Origin: CAZSAT01 sp964604675
GTDB taxonomy: Bacteria > Myxococcota_A > UBA796 > CAJQPC01
Assembly (NCBI GenBank): GCA_964604675.1
Contig: CAZSAT010000001.1
Location: 62,001 to 126,000, forward strand
Direction of reading: 5' to 3'
DNA: 64,000 bases
Below the pieces are notes generated by a model that did no database searches, was not told where the DNA came from, and worked only from the letters and a program-made list of their open reading frames with translations. A program made the translations under genes and the position numbers. Positions 7,990 through 16,305 of this stretch are shown one piece after another. How positions within the stretch are numbered: position 1 is the stretch's first letter; each line of letters begins with the position of its first letter.

Positions 7990-9213
7990 TCAGCCCGCGA
8001 CGACCTCCGTGACGGCACGCACGCCGTTCGCGAGGCTGTCGCGCGCCCTCACGCGCTCGCCCACCTGCCGGGCCCGTTCGGTCAGCAGCGGGTCGGACAG
8101 CGACGCGAGCAGCCGGGCCAGGGCGGGCCCGGACACGGTTCGAGCGCTGAGGCGGCGGGGGGCCAGGCCAACCGCCTCGAGGCGCCAGCCGTTGTAGTGC
8201 TGGTCGGCCACGTGCGCGACCACGCCCTGCGGCACCCCGGCCCGGAGCGCGGTCGCGAGGGTGCCCGCTCCACCGTGGTGCACCACGCCCGCACAGCGCG
8301 GGAACAACAGGTGGTGCGCGCACGGCCCGACCCGGAACACCGCGTCCGGCAGGTCCCCGTCGCCGAGCTGCGCCCAGCCCGCCGAGAGCACGAGCCTCAC
8401 CCCAGAACGCTCCACGGCGTCGACCACCTTGCGCGTCGAGTCCGCCGGGTCCGGGTGAGGCATCGACCCGAAGCCCAGGTAGACCGGCGGCGGGCCTGCG
8501 CCCAGGAAGGCCTCGAGGTCCTCGTCGAGCGCCCCCTCCGGCGCGAGACGGAACGCACCCACCGGCTCGGCCTCCCAGCCCCCCGGGCCCGTGAAGACCT
8601 CGGGATCGCAGGCCATCACGCCCTCGCCTGGCACCACCAGGTAGTCCCAGGGATCGGGGAGCGGGCGCAGCCCAGCGGCGCGTCGGGCGTCGTCCATGAA
8701 GGGCTGGATGAAGCGCCGCACCGCCGCCCGGTAGGCACCCCAGAGCCCACGGTTCAGCAACGCGCCGCCGTCGGCGATCGAGCCCAGAGGCGGCGCGTGC
8801 TCGGGCGAGACGAGGAGCTGCGGGCAGAACAGCACGTAGCGGTAGGCGGTGCCGGCCGCGTGGGCGGCGGTGCGACCGCCGATCTGCACCCCACTGGCGA
8901 TCAGCAGGTCACGCCCCTCGGCGAGCTCGCTCAACAGGGTCACGCTGACGGCGCAGAGCTCCCGGAAGAGCTCGATGAACACCTTGATCTCGCTCACCAG
9001 GCCGATGCCGCCGCCGCGGATGGCGTCGGCGAGGAAGCGCTGGATGTCCGGCCCGAAGGCCCGGTAGTCCAGCCCGAGCCCCTCCGCGTCGTCCAGGAAG
9101 TTGGGCGGCCCGGCCACGAGGACGTCGTGGCCCTCGCTCGCGAGCCGCACCCCGAGGTGCAGGAGCGGCTGACAGTCCCCGCGCGTGCCGAAGGGGGCGA
9201 GCAGCACCTTCAT
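7990..9213 (-). CDS. UGT-like glycosyltransferase (GT1 family)
   Basis: 407 residues of GT-B architecture. The N-terminus M-K-V-L-L-A-P-F-G-T-R-G-D-C-Q-P-L matches the sterol/antibiotic glycosyltransferase opening 'T-x-G-x-x-P'. The C-terminal half has 'PVYLGFGSMPHPD', a 'GVVHHGGAGTLATALRAGVP' donor-binding block (H-H-G-G-A-G-T) and D-Q-H-Y-N. Likely transfers sugar to a lipid or polyketide-type acceptor; acceptor unknown. Its ATG overlaps the stop of the M28 peptidase gene (ATGA), so the two are probably expressed together. Confidence 0.9.
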   Translation of the reverse strand: MKVLLAPFGTRGDCQPLLHLGVRLASEGHDVLVAGPPNFLDDAEGLGLDYRAFGPDIQRFLADAIRGGGIGLVSEIKVFIELFRELCAVSVTLLSELAEGRDLLIASGVQIGGRTAAHAAGTAYRYVLFCPQLLVSPEHAPPLGSIADGGALLNRGLWGAYRAAVRRFIQPFMDDARRAAGLRPLPDPWDYLVVPGEGVMACDPEVFTGPGGWEAEPVGAFRLAPEGALDEDLEAFLGAGPPPVYLGFGSMPHPDPADSTRKVVDAVERSGVRLVLSAGWAQLGDGDLPDAVFRVGPCAHHLLFPRCAGVVHHGGAGTLATALRAGVPQGVVAHVADQHYNGWRLEAVGLAPRRLSARTVSGPALARLLASLSDPLLTERARQVGERVRARDSLANGVRAVTEVVAG

Positions 9214-10343
9214 CGCGTGACCAGATCGAGCAGGTAGTCGTGGTGGAAGGCCAGGCTGTCGACCGCGCCCTCCATGTCCAGCAGAGCGAGGGTGTCGTTC
9301 ACGGTGTGGTAGCGGACGTCGGGCCAGCGGGTGTGCCACGAGGTGTCGACCCCCTCGGTCTGGAAGACGAAGTGATCGGAGCTGGCGTTGGGCGAGCCCG
9401 CGTCGACCGGGTCCAGGCCGTGCTGCTCCGCGAGCTCCAGCGCGAGCGCGCGGTCCGCCTCGTCGTCTGCGGCCACGAAGAAGGTCCCGTCCGACGACCA
9501 CGGGATGTCCAGGTTCAACAGACGGTCCACGTCGGCCCCCCGGTCGGCGACCCAGGCCTGGGCCCCCTTGAGCCCCTGCTCCTCGCCCGTGGTGAAGAGC
9601 AGGTGCACCGTCGCCCGATCGTCCTCGGCGAGCAGCGCCCTGGCCAGCTGCAGCACGAAGGCCACACCGAGACCGTTGTCGAAGGCCGACTCCGACGGGT
9701 GCCAGGAGTCGTAGTGCGCCACCAGCATGACCTCGTCGCCCTGCCCCGGCAGCGTGGCCGCGAGGTTGTAGGAGGTGAGCGCTCCGAGACCCGCCTCCAC
9801 GGTGAGGGTGCCCTCCAGGCCGGCGAGGGCGGCGCCGGTCTGCGCGTCGACCGCCACGCTCGGCAACGACACGCCATCGAGGATGTGCCCCACCTCGGCG
9901 AGGGGCGTGCCGTCGCCGTCGAGGTCCTCGGTCACGCGCACGAGCGCTTCGGCCCCGCCGGTCAGGGCAGTGAAGAAGCTCTCCGCACGCGCGCCATCGT
10001 CCGAGCTCAACAGCGCGATGCCGCCAGCGAAGTCGTCGGCGTCGATGCGGCCGCTGACCACACCGCCCGGAGCGGGCGACAGCGCCCACGCTTCGTACCG
10101 CTCACCGCCCGCGTCGATCCAGGCCTCTCCGGGCGTCCAGGCCTCCCAGGTGAAGGCATGGCGATCGACCTGGAGCCCCATCGACTCCAGCTCCCGGGTG
10201 ATCCAGGCGGCTGCCCGCGCCTCGCCCGGCGTGCCGACCAGCCGAGGGCCCACCCCGGTCACCGCGTACGTGGCCGCGTAGAGCGCTTCGTAGGAGAGCG
10301 GGTCGATGGGATCGATCGACGCGGTGCAGGCCAACAGCCACAT
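9210..10343 (-). CDS. M28 family zinc aminopeptidase, lipoprotein
   Basis: 377 residues. The N-terminus M-W-L-L-A-C gives a minimal lipobox (Cys6). A PA-like insertion separates the N-terminal helix region from the catalytic part. Zinc-binding residues of M28 are visible: 'LVAHYDSW' (His, Asp), 'AFDNGLG' (bridging Asp), 'TTGEEQG' (catalytic Glu pair), 'LNLDIP' (Asp) and 'RYHTVNDT' (last His). All five ligands are therefore present and an active exopeptidase is likely. First of a two-gene operon with the glycosyltransferase. Confidence 0.88.
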   Translation of the reverse strand: MWLLACTASIDPIDPLSYEALYAATYAVTGVGPRLVGTPGEARAAAWITRELESMGLQVDRHAFTWEAWTPGEAWIDAGGERYEAWALSPAPGGVVSGRIDADDFAGGIALLSSDDGARAESFFTALTGGAEALVRVTEDLDGDGTPLAEVGHILDGVSLPSVAVDAQTGAALAGLEGTLTVEAGLGALTSYNLAATLPGQGDEVMLVAHYDSWHPSESAFDNGLGVAFVLQLARALLAEDDRATVHLLFTTGEEQGLKGAQAWVADRGADVDRLLNLDIPWSSDGTFFVAADDEADRALALELAEQHGLDPVDAGSPNASSDHFVFQTEGVDTSWHTRWPDVRYHTVNDTLALLDMEGAVDSLAFHHDYLLDLVTR

Positions 10344-10383
10344 GCTCCCATCTTCGCAGGCCGCACGCCGATCCCGCCGGCGT

Positions 10384-10389
10384 TAGCCC
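10384..10389 (+). promoter_or_regulatory. Putative -10 (TAGCCC) for the SpmA/SpmB-like gene
   Basis: TAGCCC ends 6 bases before the GTG start at 10396, the spacing repeated before many genes in this window. No ribosome binding site is visible. Confidence 0.35.
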
Positions 10390-10395
10390 CTGACC

Positions 10396-11724
10396 GTGAA
10401 CCTGGTCTTCCTCGGAATCGTCTGCATCGCGGTCGTCGTAGGCGGTGCCACGGGCTCGATGGGCGAGGTCTCCCAGGCGGCCTTCTCGAGCGCCAAGGCC
10501 AGCGTCGATCTCGCCATCGGGCTCATCGGCTACATGGCGCTCTTCCTCGGCCTGCTCAAGGTCGGCGAGAAGGGCGGCCTGCTCCGGCTGCTGGCGCGCG
10601 CCATCCGGCCCATCATGGTCCGGCTCTTCCCCGACGTGCCACCGGACCATCCCGCGATGGGCGCGATGATCCTGAACATCGCCGCCAACATGTCCGGGCT
10701 CGGCAACGCCGCGACGCCCCTGGGCATCAAGGCCATGCACGAGCTCAACAAGCTCAACACCCGGCCGGGGGTGGCCACCAACGCGATGGTGCTGTTCCTG
10801 GCCATCAACACCTCCGGGGTGGCGTTGCTCCCGAGCGGTGTGGTGTCGGTGCGCGCAGCGCTCGACAGCCAGGACCCGTGGGGCATCGTGGCGCCCAGCC
10901 TGGTCGCCACCCTGTTCTCCACCATCGTCGGCATCACCGTGGCCAAGCTCCTCTGCCGCCTGCGCTTCTTCGCCCCGCCGCCTGCGGTCGACGGCGTCGA
11001 GGTCGCCGAGGTGAAGGAGCCCGAGGTCGCCGACGCCGACGCGGCCGCCGCATCCGGAAGCGGCGAGCTCACCTGGGGCGTGTGGGTGCTCGGCGCCTTC
11101 CTGATCACCGCCGCGGCGTTGTTGGCCGGGCCCACCATCGGCGCGGCGATCCTCGGCAGCCAACACCCCGACGCGCAGGGCCTGCGCGACTTCCAGTCCA
11201 CCGTGGCCGACTGGATCATCCCTGTGATGATCGTCGGCCTGCTCGGCTTCGGCCAGGCCAAGGGCGTGAAGGTCTACGAAGCGTTCGTCGAGGGCGCGAA
11301 GGAAGGCTTCGAGATCGCGGTGCGGATCATCCCGTACCTGGTCGCCATCCTCGTGGCGGTCGGCATGTTCCGGGCCTCCGGCGCGATGGACTTCGTCACC
11401 GGCAACATCGGCGTGCTCAGCTCGCTCATCGGGCTGCCCGGCGAGGCCCTCCCCATGGCGCTGGTCCGACCGCTGTCGGGCTCCGGGGCGTTCGGCATCA
11501 TGGCCGAGATCATGGAGGCCAACGGTCCCGACAGCTACACCGGCTACGTCGTGAGCGTGCTCAACGGGTCGACCGAGACCACCTTCTACGTCCTGGCGGT
11601 CTACTTCGGCAGCGTCGGCGTGAGCCGTGTTCGGCACGCGGTGGCCACCGGGCTCTCCGCCGACATCGCCGGCGTCATCGCCACCGGGTTGGCCTGCAGC
11701 TTCTTCTTCGGGCACCTGCAGTAG
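10396..11724 (+). CDS. Nucleoside-recognition (Gate) membrane protein, SpmA-SpmB fusion type
   Basis: 442 residues, polytopic. Two Gate domains are seen. The first contains 'MILNIAANMSGLGNAATPLG', the characteristic SpmA block, followed by 'LFLAINTSGVALLPSG'. The second contains 'SGSGAFGIMAEIMEANGPDS' and 'LNGSTETTFYVLAVYFGSVG', the SpmB-type block. In Bacillus SpmA and SpmB affect spore core dehydration, but the fused form is widespread in non-sporulating bacteria with unknown transport role. A Glu/Val/Ala-rich loop (~residues 195-225) joins the halves. Start is GTG. Confidence 0.88.
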   Translation: MNLVFLGIVCIAVVVGGATGSMGEVSQAAFSSAKASVDLAIGLIGYMALFLGLLKVGEKGGLLRLLARAIRPIMVRLFPDVPPDHPAMGAMILNIAANMSGLGNAATPLGIKAMHELNKLNTRPGVATNAMVLFLAINTSGVALLPSGVVSVRAALDSQDPWGIVAPSLVATLFSTIVGITVAKLLCRLRFFAPPPAVDGVEVAEVKEPEVADADAAAASGSGELTWGVWVLGAFLITAAALLAGPTIGAAILGSQHPDAQGLRDFQSTVADWIIPVMIVGLLGFGQAKGVKVYEAFVEGAKEGFEIAVRIIPYLVAILVAVGMFRASGAMDFVTGNIGVLSSLIGLPGEALPMALVRPLSGSGAFGIMAEIMEANGPDSYTGYVVSVLNGSTETTFYVLAVYFGSVGVSRVRHAVATGLSADIAGVIATGLACSFFFGHLQ

Positions 11725-11736
11725 GCACGCGCCGGA

Positions 11737-12336
11737 TCACGACGGCGAGAGCGCCACGGCCTCCTGGTGCATCCAGCTGCGAACCGCGACCTGATCGGCC
11801 TCGGGCAAGACCTCGATCCGTGCACGGATCCTGCTCACCATCCGGGTGATCGCGGCACGGCTCTGGCCGCGTTGCCGCGCGAGCTCCGCGCGGCTTCCAG
11901 CCCGGAACAGCTCGCGAAGCCAGATCACGTCGTCCGGTGACAGGGCGACCTCGGAGGGCGCGTGGAGGCGGATCTCCGGCTCGACCACCACCCGTTGGCG
12001 GCGCTCGCGACCCAGGCGCTCGCGACCTTCGCGCTCCCGGATCTTCCTGTGTGCGGACTCGCGCACGGTCCGCACGGTGACGGTGCGCAGGAAGGCGTAG
12101 AAGGACTCCTCCGTGTCGCCGGCGAAGCGCATGAGCGCGCCCGACATGAGCCGCACCAGGGTCTCGGCCACGAGCTCCTCGACCTCGTCCTGGCTCAGGA
12201 GGTCGCGGTAGTGGTTCCGCCACGTGGTGTGGGCTCGGCGGTCCACGTACTTCAGGATGAGGAGGTAGAGGGCGCGGGCTTCGGGAGCGTGACGGCTCGC
12301 GAGCGCGCGCTGGAGCGTGCTCTGGATGTCCGTCAT
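11737..12336 (-). CDS. ECF-like RNA polymerase sigma factor
   Basis: 199 residues. A region-2-like helix block ('LLSQDEVEELVAETLVRLM', then 'FYAFLRTVTVRTVRESAHRK') precedes an Arg-rich linker. A region-4-like helix-turn-helix follows near residues 130-175 ('PDDVIWLRELFRAGSRAELA' then 'RQRGQSRAAITRMVSRIRAR'). The size suits an ECF or sigma-70-like small regulator. Region 2 is divergent, so certainty is moderate. The gene upstream ends one base before its ATG, so translation is probably coupled. Confidence 0.75.
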   Translation of the reverse strand: MTDIQSTLQRALASRHAPEARALYLLILKYVDRRAHTTWRNHYRDLLSQDEVEELVAETLVRLMSGALMRFAGDTEESFYAFLRTVTVRTVRESAHRKIREREGRERLGRERRQRVVVEPEIRLHAPSEVALSPDDVIWLRELFRAGSRAELARQRGQSRAAITRMVSRIRARIEVLPEADQVAVRSWMHQEAVALSPS

Positions 12337-12337
12337 G

Positions 12338-12550
12338 TCAGATCCCGTTCTGGATGCCGTCGGTCGGTCCCTTCTTCGAGGGACCCTGAGGGGGCGGCTT
12401 CGTCGGCTCCCGCTCGTCCTTCGCCGCGTCCTCGCTGGCCAGGCGCTTCACCACGTGCACCACCTCGCAGGAGGGGCTGGGCTGCTCACACGAGGTGTCG
12501 ACGCCAGCGTTCTGCAGGCCGAGGAGGAGGAGGGAGCTCACGAGGCTCAT
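12338..12550 (-). CDS. Small exported protein of unknown function
   Basis: 70 residues. The N-terminal 13 residues are hydrophobic (MSLVSSLLLLGLQ), followed by a short Cys-containing stretch (C-E-Q-P-S-P-S-C) and a Lys/Glu/Pro-rich tail. No family recognised. A good AGGAG lies 4-5 bases before the ATG. The gene is sandwiched between the TPR-like gene (4-base overlap) and the sigma-factor gene (1-base gap). This suggests a signalling role, for example an envelope partner of the sigma factor, but that is only context. Confidence 0.6.
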   Translation of the reverse strand: MSLVSSLLLLGLQNAGVDTSCEQPSPSCEVVHVVKRLASEDAAKDEREPTKPPPQGPSKKGPTDGIQNGI

Positions 12551-13152
12551 GGGGACTCCTTGCGCAAGAGCGCCAGGTCGGGGTCGGAGGCGATGATCTG
12601 GGTGAGTTGGCGGACCAGGGGCTCGGGATACGCCCTGCCGATGCTGTCGACCAGCTCGCGGGCGTGGTCGTGCTCGCCGAGGGCGACCAGCGCGGCGAGG
12701 ATGTTCGACAGGTTGATGGCCGATCGCTCGCGGTCGAGGGCCCGCGAGAAGTAGTCCAGAGCGACCTCGTGCTGCTGCTTCAGGAAGGCCAGCACGCCGC
12801 GGTGCCGCTCGACCGAGGCCAGGTTGGTCTGCAACAGGGGTCCGCCTTCGGACAGCGCCGCCATCTCCTGCTCCGCGACGAGGCGGGCGGCTTCATCGTA
12901 GTCGCGGACCTTCGGGTGCGCCTCGATGGCGTGCAGCAGGCTGAGCAGACGGATCCTGTCCACCTTGCCCTCGCGGAAGCGGCGGTTCGCCAGACGGCGC
13001 GCAGCCTCGGCGTCGAAGTCCGCCGAGTCGCAGAAGGCCATCACCTCGGCGGCCGCCTCGCGCTGGGAGGCGGGCACGCTCGCCGTGGGTGCGAAGTAGG
13101 CCTGCTCGTCCACCGCCTGGTAGATGCGATCGAGGATCGAGGCGTAGTCCAC
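12547..13152 (-). CDS. TPR-like helical protein
   Basis: 201 residues from the GTG with AGGAG 7 bases upstream; an in-frame TTG at 13212 would add 20 residues but has no ribosome site. The C-terminal half shows TPR-like helix pairs: 'GVLAFLKQQHEVALDYFSRA' followed by 'NLSNILAALVALGEHDHARE'. The N-terminal half is also helical with 'REAAAEVMAFCDSADFDAEA'. Function unknown; likely a protein-interaction partner. First gene of the three-gene operon ending with the sigma factor. Confidence 0.7.
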   Translation of the reverse strand: MDYASILDRIYQAVDEQAYFAPTASVPASQREAAAEVMAFCDSADFDAEAARRLANRRFREGKVDRIRLLSLLHAIEAHPKVRDYDEAARLVAEQEMAALSEGGPLLQTNLASVERHRGVLAFLKQQHEVALDYFSRALDRERSAINLSNILAALVALGEHDHARELVDSIGRAYPEPLVRQLTQIIASDPDLALLRKESP

Positions 13153-13220
13153 GGGTCCGCTCCTGGGGATCGCGTCCAGTGTGGCCGACGATCCCCCGTT
13201 GTTGACCTGCAAGGCGAATT

Positions 13221-13232
13221 CTTTTCGAAAAG
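13221..13232. repeat. Perfect 12-base palindrome CTTTTCGAAAAG
   Basis: An AT-rich perfect palindrome in an otherwise GC-rich gap (13153-13248), 17 bases beyond the stop of the 13249-14232 gene and upstream of the TPR/sigma operon. It could be an operator for that operon or part of a terminator; the sequence alone does not decide. Confidence 0.4.
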
Positions 13233-13248
13233 GTGCGCACCCGCTCGA

Positions 13249-14232
13249 CTACGCCGTGGTGGTGAAGGTCTCGAGCAGCCGCTCGACCTCGCGGCTCGCC
13301 TCGGCTTCCGCGTCGATCTCGAGCCCCGCCTGCTCCAGGTCGCCGATGTCCTCGACGAGCGCTGCCACGGCCACACTGGCGAGCCCGCGCTCGCCCACCG
13401 CCGCGAGCTGGTCGAGCTGGTCGACCGCCTGGGAGACCTGGTCCAGCAGGTCACCGGCCTCGGGGGTCACCTGCAGGCGACCGCGCTGGCCCTCGACGAG
13501 GTGTTGGGTGCGCAGGCGGTCGCCCACGTAGCCGAGCGAGTCGGCCAGCTCGTCCATGCGCGCCCGCAGCGCCACCAGCCGATCCGAGACCGCCGCGCGC
13601 TCGCGCTCGACCTCGCCTCGATCCTCGTCGTCGACCCGGGCGTGGCCGGAGGGCCTCGGGGCCACGTCGGGGAGCGTGCGCAACCGCTCGTCGAGCACCG
13701 CCACGAAGGCGCGGACCTGGATGGCGCCCGAGCTGTAGAGCGCGGCGGTCTGGCCGAGGTGGGCGGCCTGCACGCTGTCGGGATCGGGCAGGTGGTCGAG
13801 CTCCGGGCGCTGCTTGGCGGCCTGGGCCAGGTGCACCCGCATCAGGAGCACCGCGCGCGTTCGCCACACCGTGCCCAGCACACGCTCCGTGCTCTCGGCG
13901 CGCCCGTGGAGCAGGCGCTCGTCCTCCTCGTAGCGGGCGACCAGCTCGTCGCGCCCCGGCTTCGAGGCGAGATCCGCCCGCTTCTCCGCCAGGTGTTCCG
14001 CCTGCTCGAGCGCCGCCGCACGGGCGGACTCCAGCTCGGCTTCGAGCATCCGAAGGCGGTGGGGGTAGCGCATCAGATCGGGTCGCCGGCGCGGCTCCGA
14101 CCGGGACCTGCCGCTCAGGAGCTTCTTCGAGGCCCGCCACGTGAGCCACATCACCCCCGCGCCCGCGCTGGCCACGAGCGCGAGCGCCGCGAGCAACAGG
14201 AGCAGCAGCTGTGGCATGAGGGGAACACCCAT
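13249..14232 (-). CDS. Membrane-anchored coiled-coil protein
   Basis: 327 residues. One N-terminal membrane helix (residues ~6-30, Leu/Ala-rich) is followed by a basic patch (R-R-R-P-D-L-M-R-Y). Long, charged heptad-rich helices make up the rest ('LRMLEAELESARAAALEQAE' and several later blocks). No enzyme motif is seen. The layout suggests a structural or scaffold protein with a cytoplasmic or periplasmic coiled coil. A second ATG 15 bases in is an alternative start. Upstream on the minus strand TAGAGG ends 6 bases before the chosen ATG. Confidence 0.65.
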   Translation of the reverse strand: MGVPLMPQLLLLLLAALALVASAGAGVMWLTWRASKKLLSGRSRSEPRRRPDLMRYPHRLRMLEAELESARAAALEQAEHLAEKRADLASKPGRDELVARYEEDERLLHGRAESTERVLGTVWRTRAVLLMRVHLAQAAKQRPELDHLPDPDSVQAAHLGQTAALYSSGAIQVRAFVAVLDERLRTLPDVAPRPSGHARVDDEDRGEVERERAAVSDRLVALRARMDELADSLGYVGDRLRTQHLVEGQRGRLQVTPEAGDLLDQVSQAVDQLDQLAAVGERGLASVAVAALVEDIGDLEQAGLEIDAEAEASREVERLLETFTTTA

Positions 14233-14272
14233 CCTGAACCTCTAATGTACGCCGGGCTATGGAGCGTCCAGC

Positions 14273-14782
14273 ATGCGCATCACCCGTCGGCACGTCCTCG
14301 CACTCGGCGCCGCTGTCAGCGCAGCGGGCGGCATCGGCGTCGGCGTGCTCTACACGCGCTGGTGGGACCGGCCCGTCGGTGACGACTACCGCTTCCTCTC
14401 CAACGAGGAGGGCGCCTTCCTGGAAGCCTTCGCCGACACCGCGTACCCCGCTGGGGGGCTGCCGTCGGTCTCGGGCGGCGAGCTGGCGCTCTCCCACTTC
14501 CTGGACGAGCTCGCAGGCGCGATGGAGCCGATGTCTCGCACCCTGATCCGCGCGCTCTTCCACCTGATGGACGATTGGCCACTGCCCGCTCGCAGCGCGC
14601 GCTTCGCCGAGCTGGACCCGGAGGCCCGAAGGGCGGTCTTCGAGGTCTGGATGCGCCACGACCTGGCGGAGATCCGCAACGCCTTCCAGTCCATCGTGCT
14701 GCTGCTGGGCATGGGCTACACCACCCACCCCCGCACGGTCGACTGGTTCCGACAGCTCTACCCCTGCACCTACGGCACCTGA
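14273..14782 (+). CDS. Tat-exported gluconate-2-dehydrogenase-subunit-3-like small subunit
   Basis: 169 residues. The N-terminus M-R-I-T-R-R-H-V-L-A-L-G-A-A is a twin-arginine signal. The body is helical, with 'LSNEEGAFLEAFADTAYP' near the start, similar to small subunits that accompany membrane-bound GMC dehydrogenases. The GMC oxidoreductase gene starts 2 bases after its stop, so the two likely form one exported complex: the small subunit carries the Tat signal and the flavoprotein is co-exported. A GGAG sits 8 bases before the ATG. Subunit assignment is inference from context and length. Confidence 0.65.
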   Translation: MRITRRHVLALGAAVSAAGGIGVGVLYTRWWDRPVGDDYRFLSNEEGAFLEAFADTAYPAGGLPSVSGGELALSHFLDELAGAMEPMSRTLIRALFHLMDDWPLPARSARFAELDPEARRAVFEVWMRHDLAEIRNAFQSIVLLLGMGYTTHPRTVDWFRQLYPCTYGT

Positions 14783-14783
14783 C

Positions 14784-16289
14784 GTGATCCACCCCGAGCC
14801 CCAGGCCGACGGCTTCCAGGCGGTGCCCCGTGGAGGCCGCCTGCTCAGGGCCGACGCGGTGGTGGTGGGCTCCGGTCCGGGCGGCACCGCCTGCGCCCGG
14901 GCGATGGCCCTCGCCGGCATGTCGGTGGTCGTGATCGAGGAGGGGCCGCAGAAGAGCCGCTTCGCGCCCAACCAGGCCACCACCGCCCGCTACCACATGC
15001 AGGAAGCCGGCGGCATCGTGGCGCAGGGGCGGGCGCTCGTGCCCATCGCTGCGGGACGCGGAGTCGGCGGCGGCTCGCTCATCAACTCCGCGATCTGCTT
15101 CCGCACCCCCGAGCCGGTGCTCGACGCATGGTGCGAGCAACTGGGCGACGACCGGTACCGCCCCGCCGCCCTCGCACCGGTCTTCGAGCTGCTGGAGGCA
15201 AAGCTCGGGATCGGCCCGGTGCGCGAAGCCGTGGCGGGGAGGAACAACGAGCTCATCGTCCAGGGCGCGAAGGCCCTGGGCCTTCCAGGCGGCCTGCTCC
15301 GCCGCAACACCCCCCACTGCGCGGGCTGCGGGCTCTGCAACTTCGGCTGTCCGGTGAGCGGGAAGGCCACGGTGAACCTCGCCCTGATGCCCGAGGCCGT
15401 GAACGCCGGGGCGGTGATCCAGGCCGACACCCGCATCACCGAGGTGCTGGTCGAGGGCGACCGGGCCGTGGGGGTCCGCGGCCTCGCTCGCCACCCGGAC
15501 ACCGGAGAGGTCGGGGGACGCGTGGAGGTGCGCGCCGAGACCGTGGTGCTCAGCTGCGGCGCGATCGGCACGCCGCGCCTGCTGCACACCACCGGCCTCG
15601 CCGACCGGCTGGGCCCCGTGGGCGAAGGGTTGCACCTGCATCCCGGCAACGCGGTGCTCGGCATCTGCGACGAGCGCATCGAGCTCTGGAAGGGCGCCAC
15701 CCAAGGGGCCTACTTCGAAGACCCCGCGCTCCCGGGCGTGCTCCCCCACGCGTTCACGGCGCCGCCGGAGGCGACCGCCATCACGGTGCTGCCGCTCGTG
15801 GGCGACATGAAGGAGGCCTTCGCCCTGTTGCCCCGGCTCTGCGGGGCGGTGGTGATGATCAGCGACAAGGGCGAGGGCCGCGTGGGGGCCTTCGGCGACG
15901 GGCGCGCCAAGGTCACCTACAGCTTCGACGACCACGACGTGGAGCGCATCAAGCAGGGCATGGTGACCACCGCGCGCGTGCTGCTGGAGGGTGGCGCGAA
16001 GCAGGTGTTCGGGGTGGTGCACGGCACCCCCTTCTGCGACTCCGCCGAGGCCATGGCTCAGGCCTTGGACGACCGCGTGATCCGCGACTTCACGCTCTAC
16101 AGCAGCCACCCGATGTCCACCTGTCGGATGGGCCAGGTGGTGCACCCCGACGGCCAGACGCTCGAGCTCGAGGGGCTCTACATCGCCGACGCGGGGATCT
16201 TTCCGACCTCCCTCGGAGTGAACCCCCAGCTCACCACCATGGCGCTCGGCACCGTGATCGGACAGGGCATCGCGGACGCGCGGGCCTGA
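14784..16289 (+). CDS. GMC family FAD-dependent oxidoreductase
   Basis: 501 residues from a GTG. Rossmann fold near residues 18-45 ('DAVVVGSGPGGTACARAMAL' then I-E-E-G) and the GMC block 'GRGVGGGSLINSAICFRTP'. A four-Cys cluster C-A-G-C-G-L-C-N-F-G-C follows, as in alcohol/cholesterol-oxidase-like GMCs. The C-terminal signature includes 'SSHPMSTCRMG' and 'LYIADAGIFPTSLGVNPQLT' (catalytic His, Asn). No own signal peptide, consistent with co-export with the preceding Tat protein. Substrate is an alcohol or sterol of unknown identity. No cytochrome subunit is found nearby. Confidence 0.9.
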   Translation: MIHPEPQADGFQAVPRGGRLLRADAVVVGSGPGGTACARAMALAGMSVVVIEEGPQKSRFAPNQATTARYHMQEAGGIVAQGRALVPIAAGRGVGGGSLINSAICFRTPEPVLDAWCEQLGDDRYRPAALAPVFELLEAKLGIGPVREAVAGRNNELIVQGAKALGLPGGLLRRNTPHCAGCGLCNFGCPVSGKATVNLALMPEAVNAGAVIQADTRITEVLVEGDRAVGVRGLARHPDTGEVGGRVEVRAETVVLSCGAIGTPRLLHTTGLADRLGPVGEGLHLHPGNAVLGICDERIELWKGATQGAYFEDPALPGVLPHAFTAPPEATAITVLPLVGDMKEAFALLPRLCGAVVMISDKGEGRVGAFGDGRAKVTYSFDDHDVERIKQGMVTTARVLLEGGAKQVFGVVHGTPFCDSAEAMAQALDDRVIRDFTLYSSHPMSTCRMGQVVHPDGQTLELEGLYIADAGIFPTSLGVNPQLTTMALGTVIGQGIADARA

Positions 16290-16294
16290 CGGGG

Positions 16295-16300
16295 TAGGCT
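16295..16300 (+). promoter_or_regulatory. Putative -10 (TAGGCT) for the hydrolase lipoprotein gene
   Basis: TAGGCT ends 5 bases before the ATG at 16306 with no ribosome site between, consistent with a leaderless mRNA. It overlaps the end of the upstream operon. Confidence 0.4.
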
Positions 16301-16305
16301 CGCCC

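Noticed and set aside
9240..11849. 869-codon open frame on the plus strand
   Set aside because: Crosses two well-supported genes on different strands; no coherent domain.
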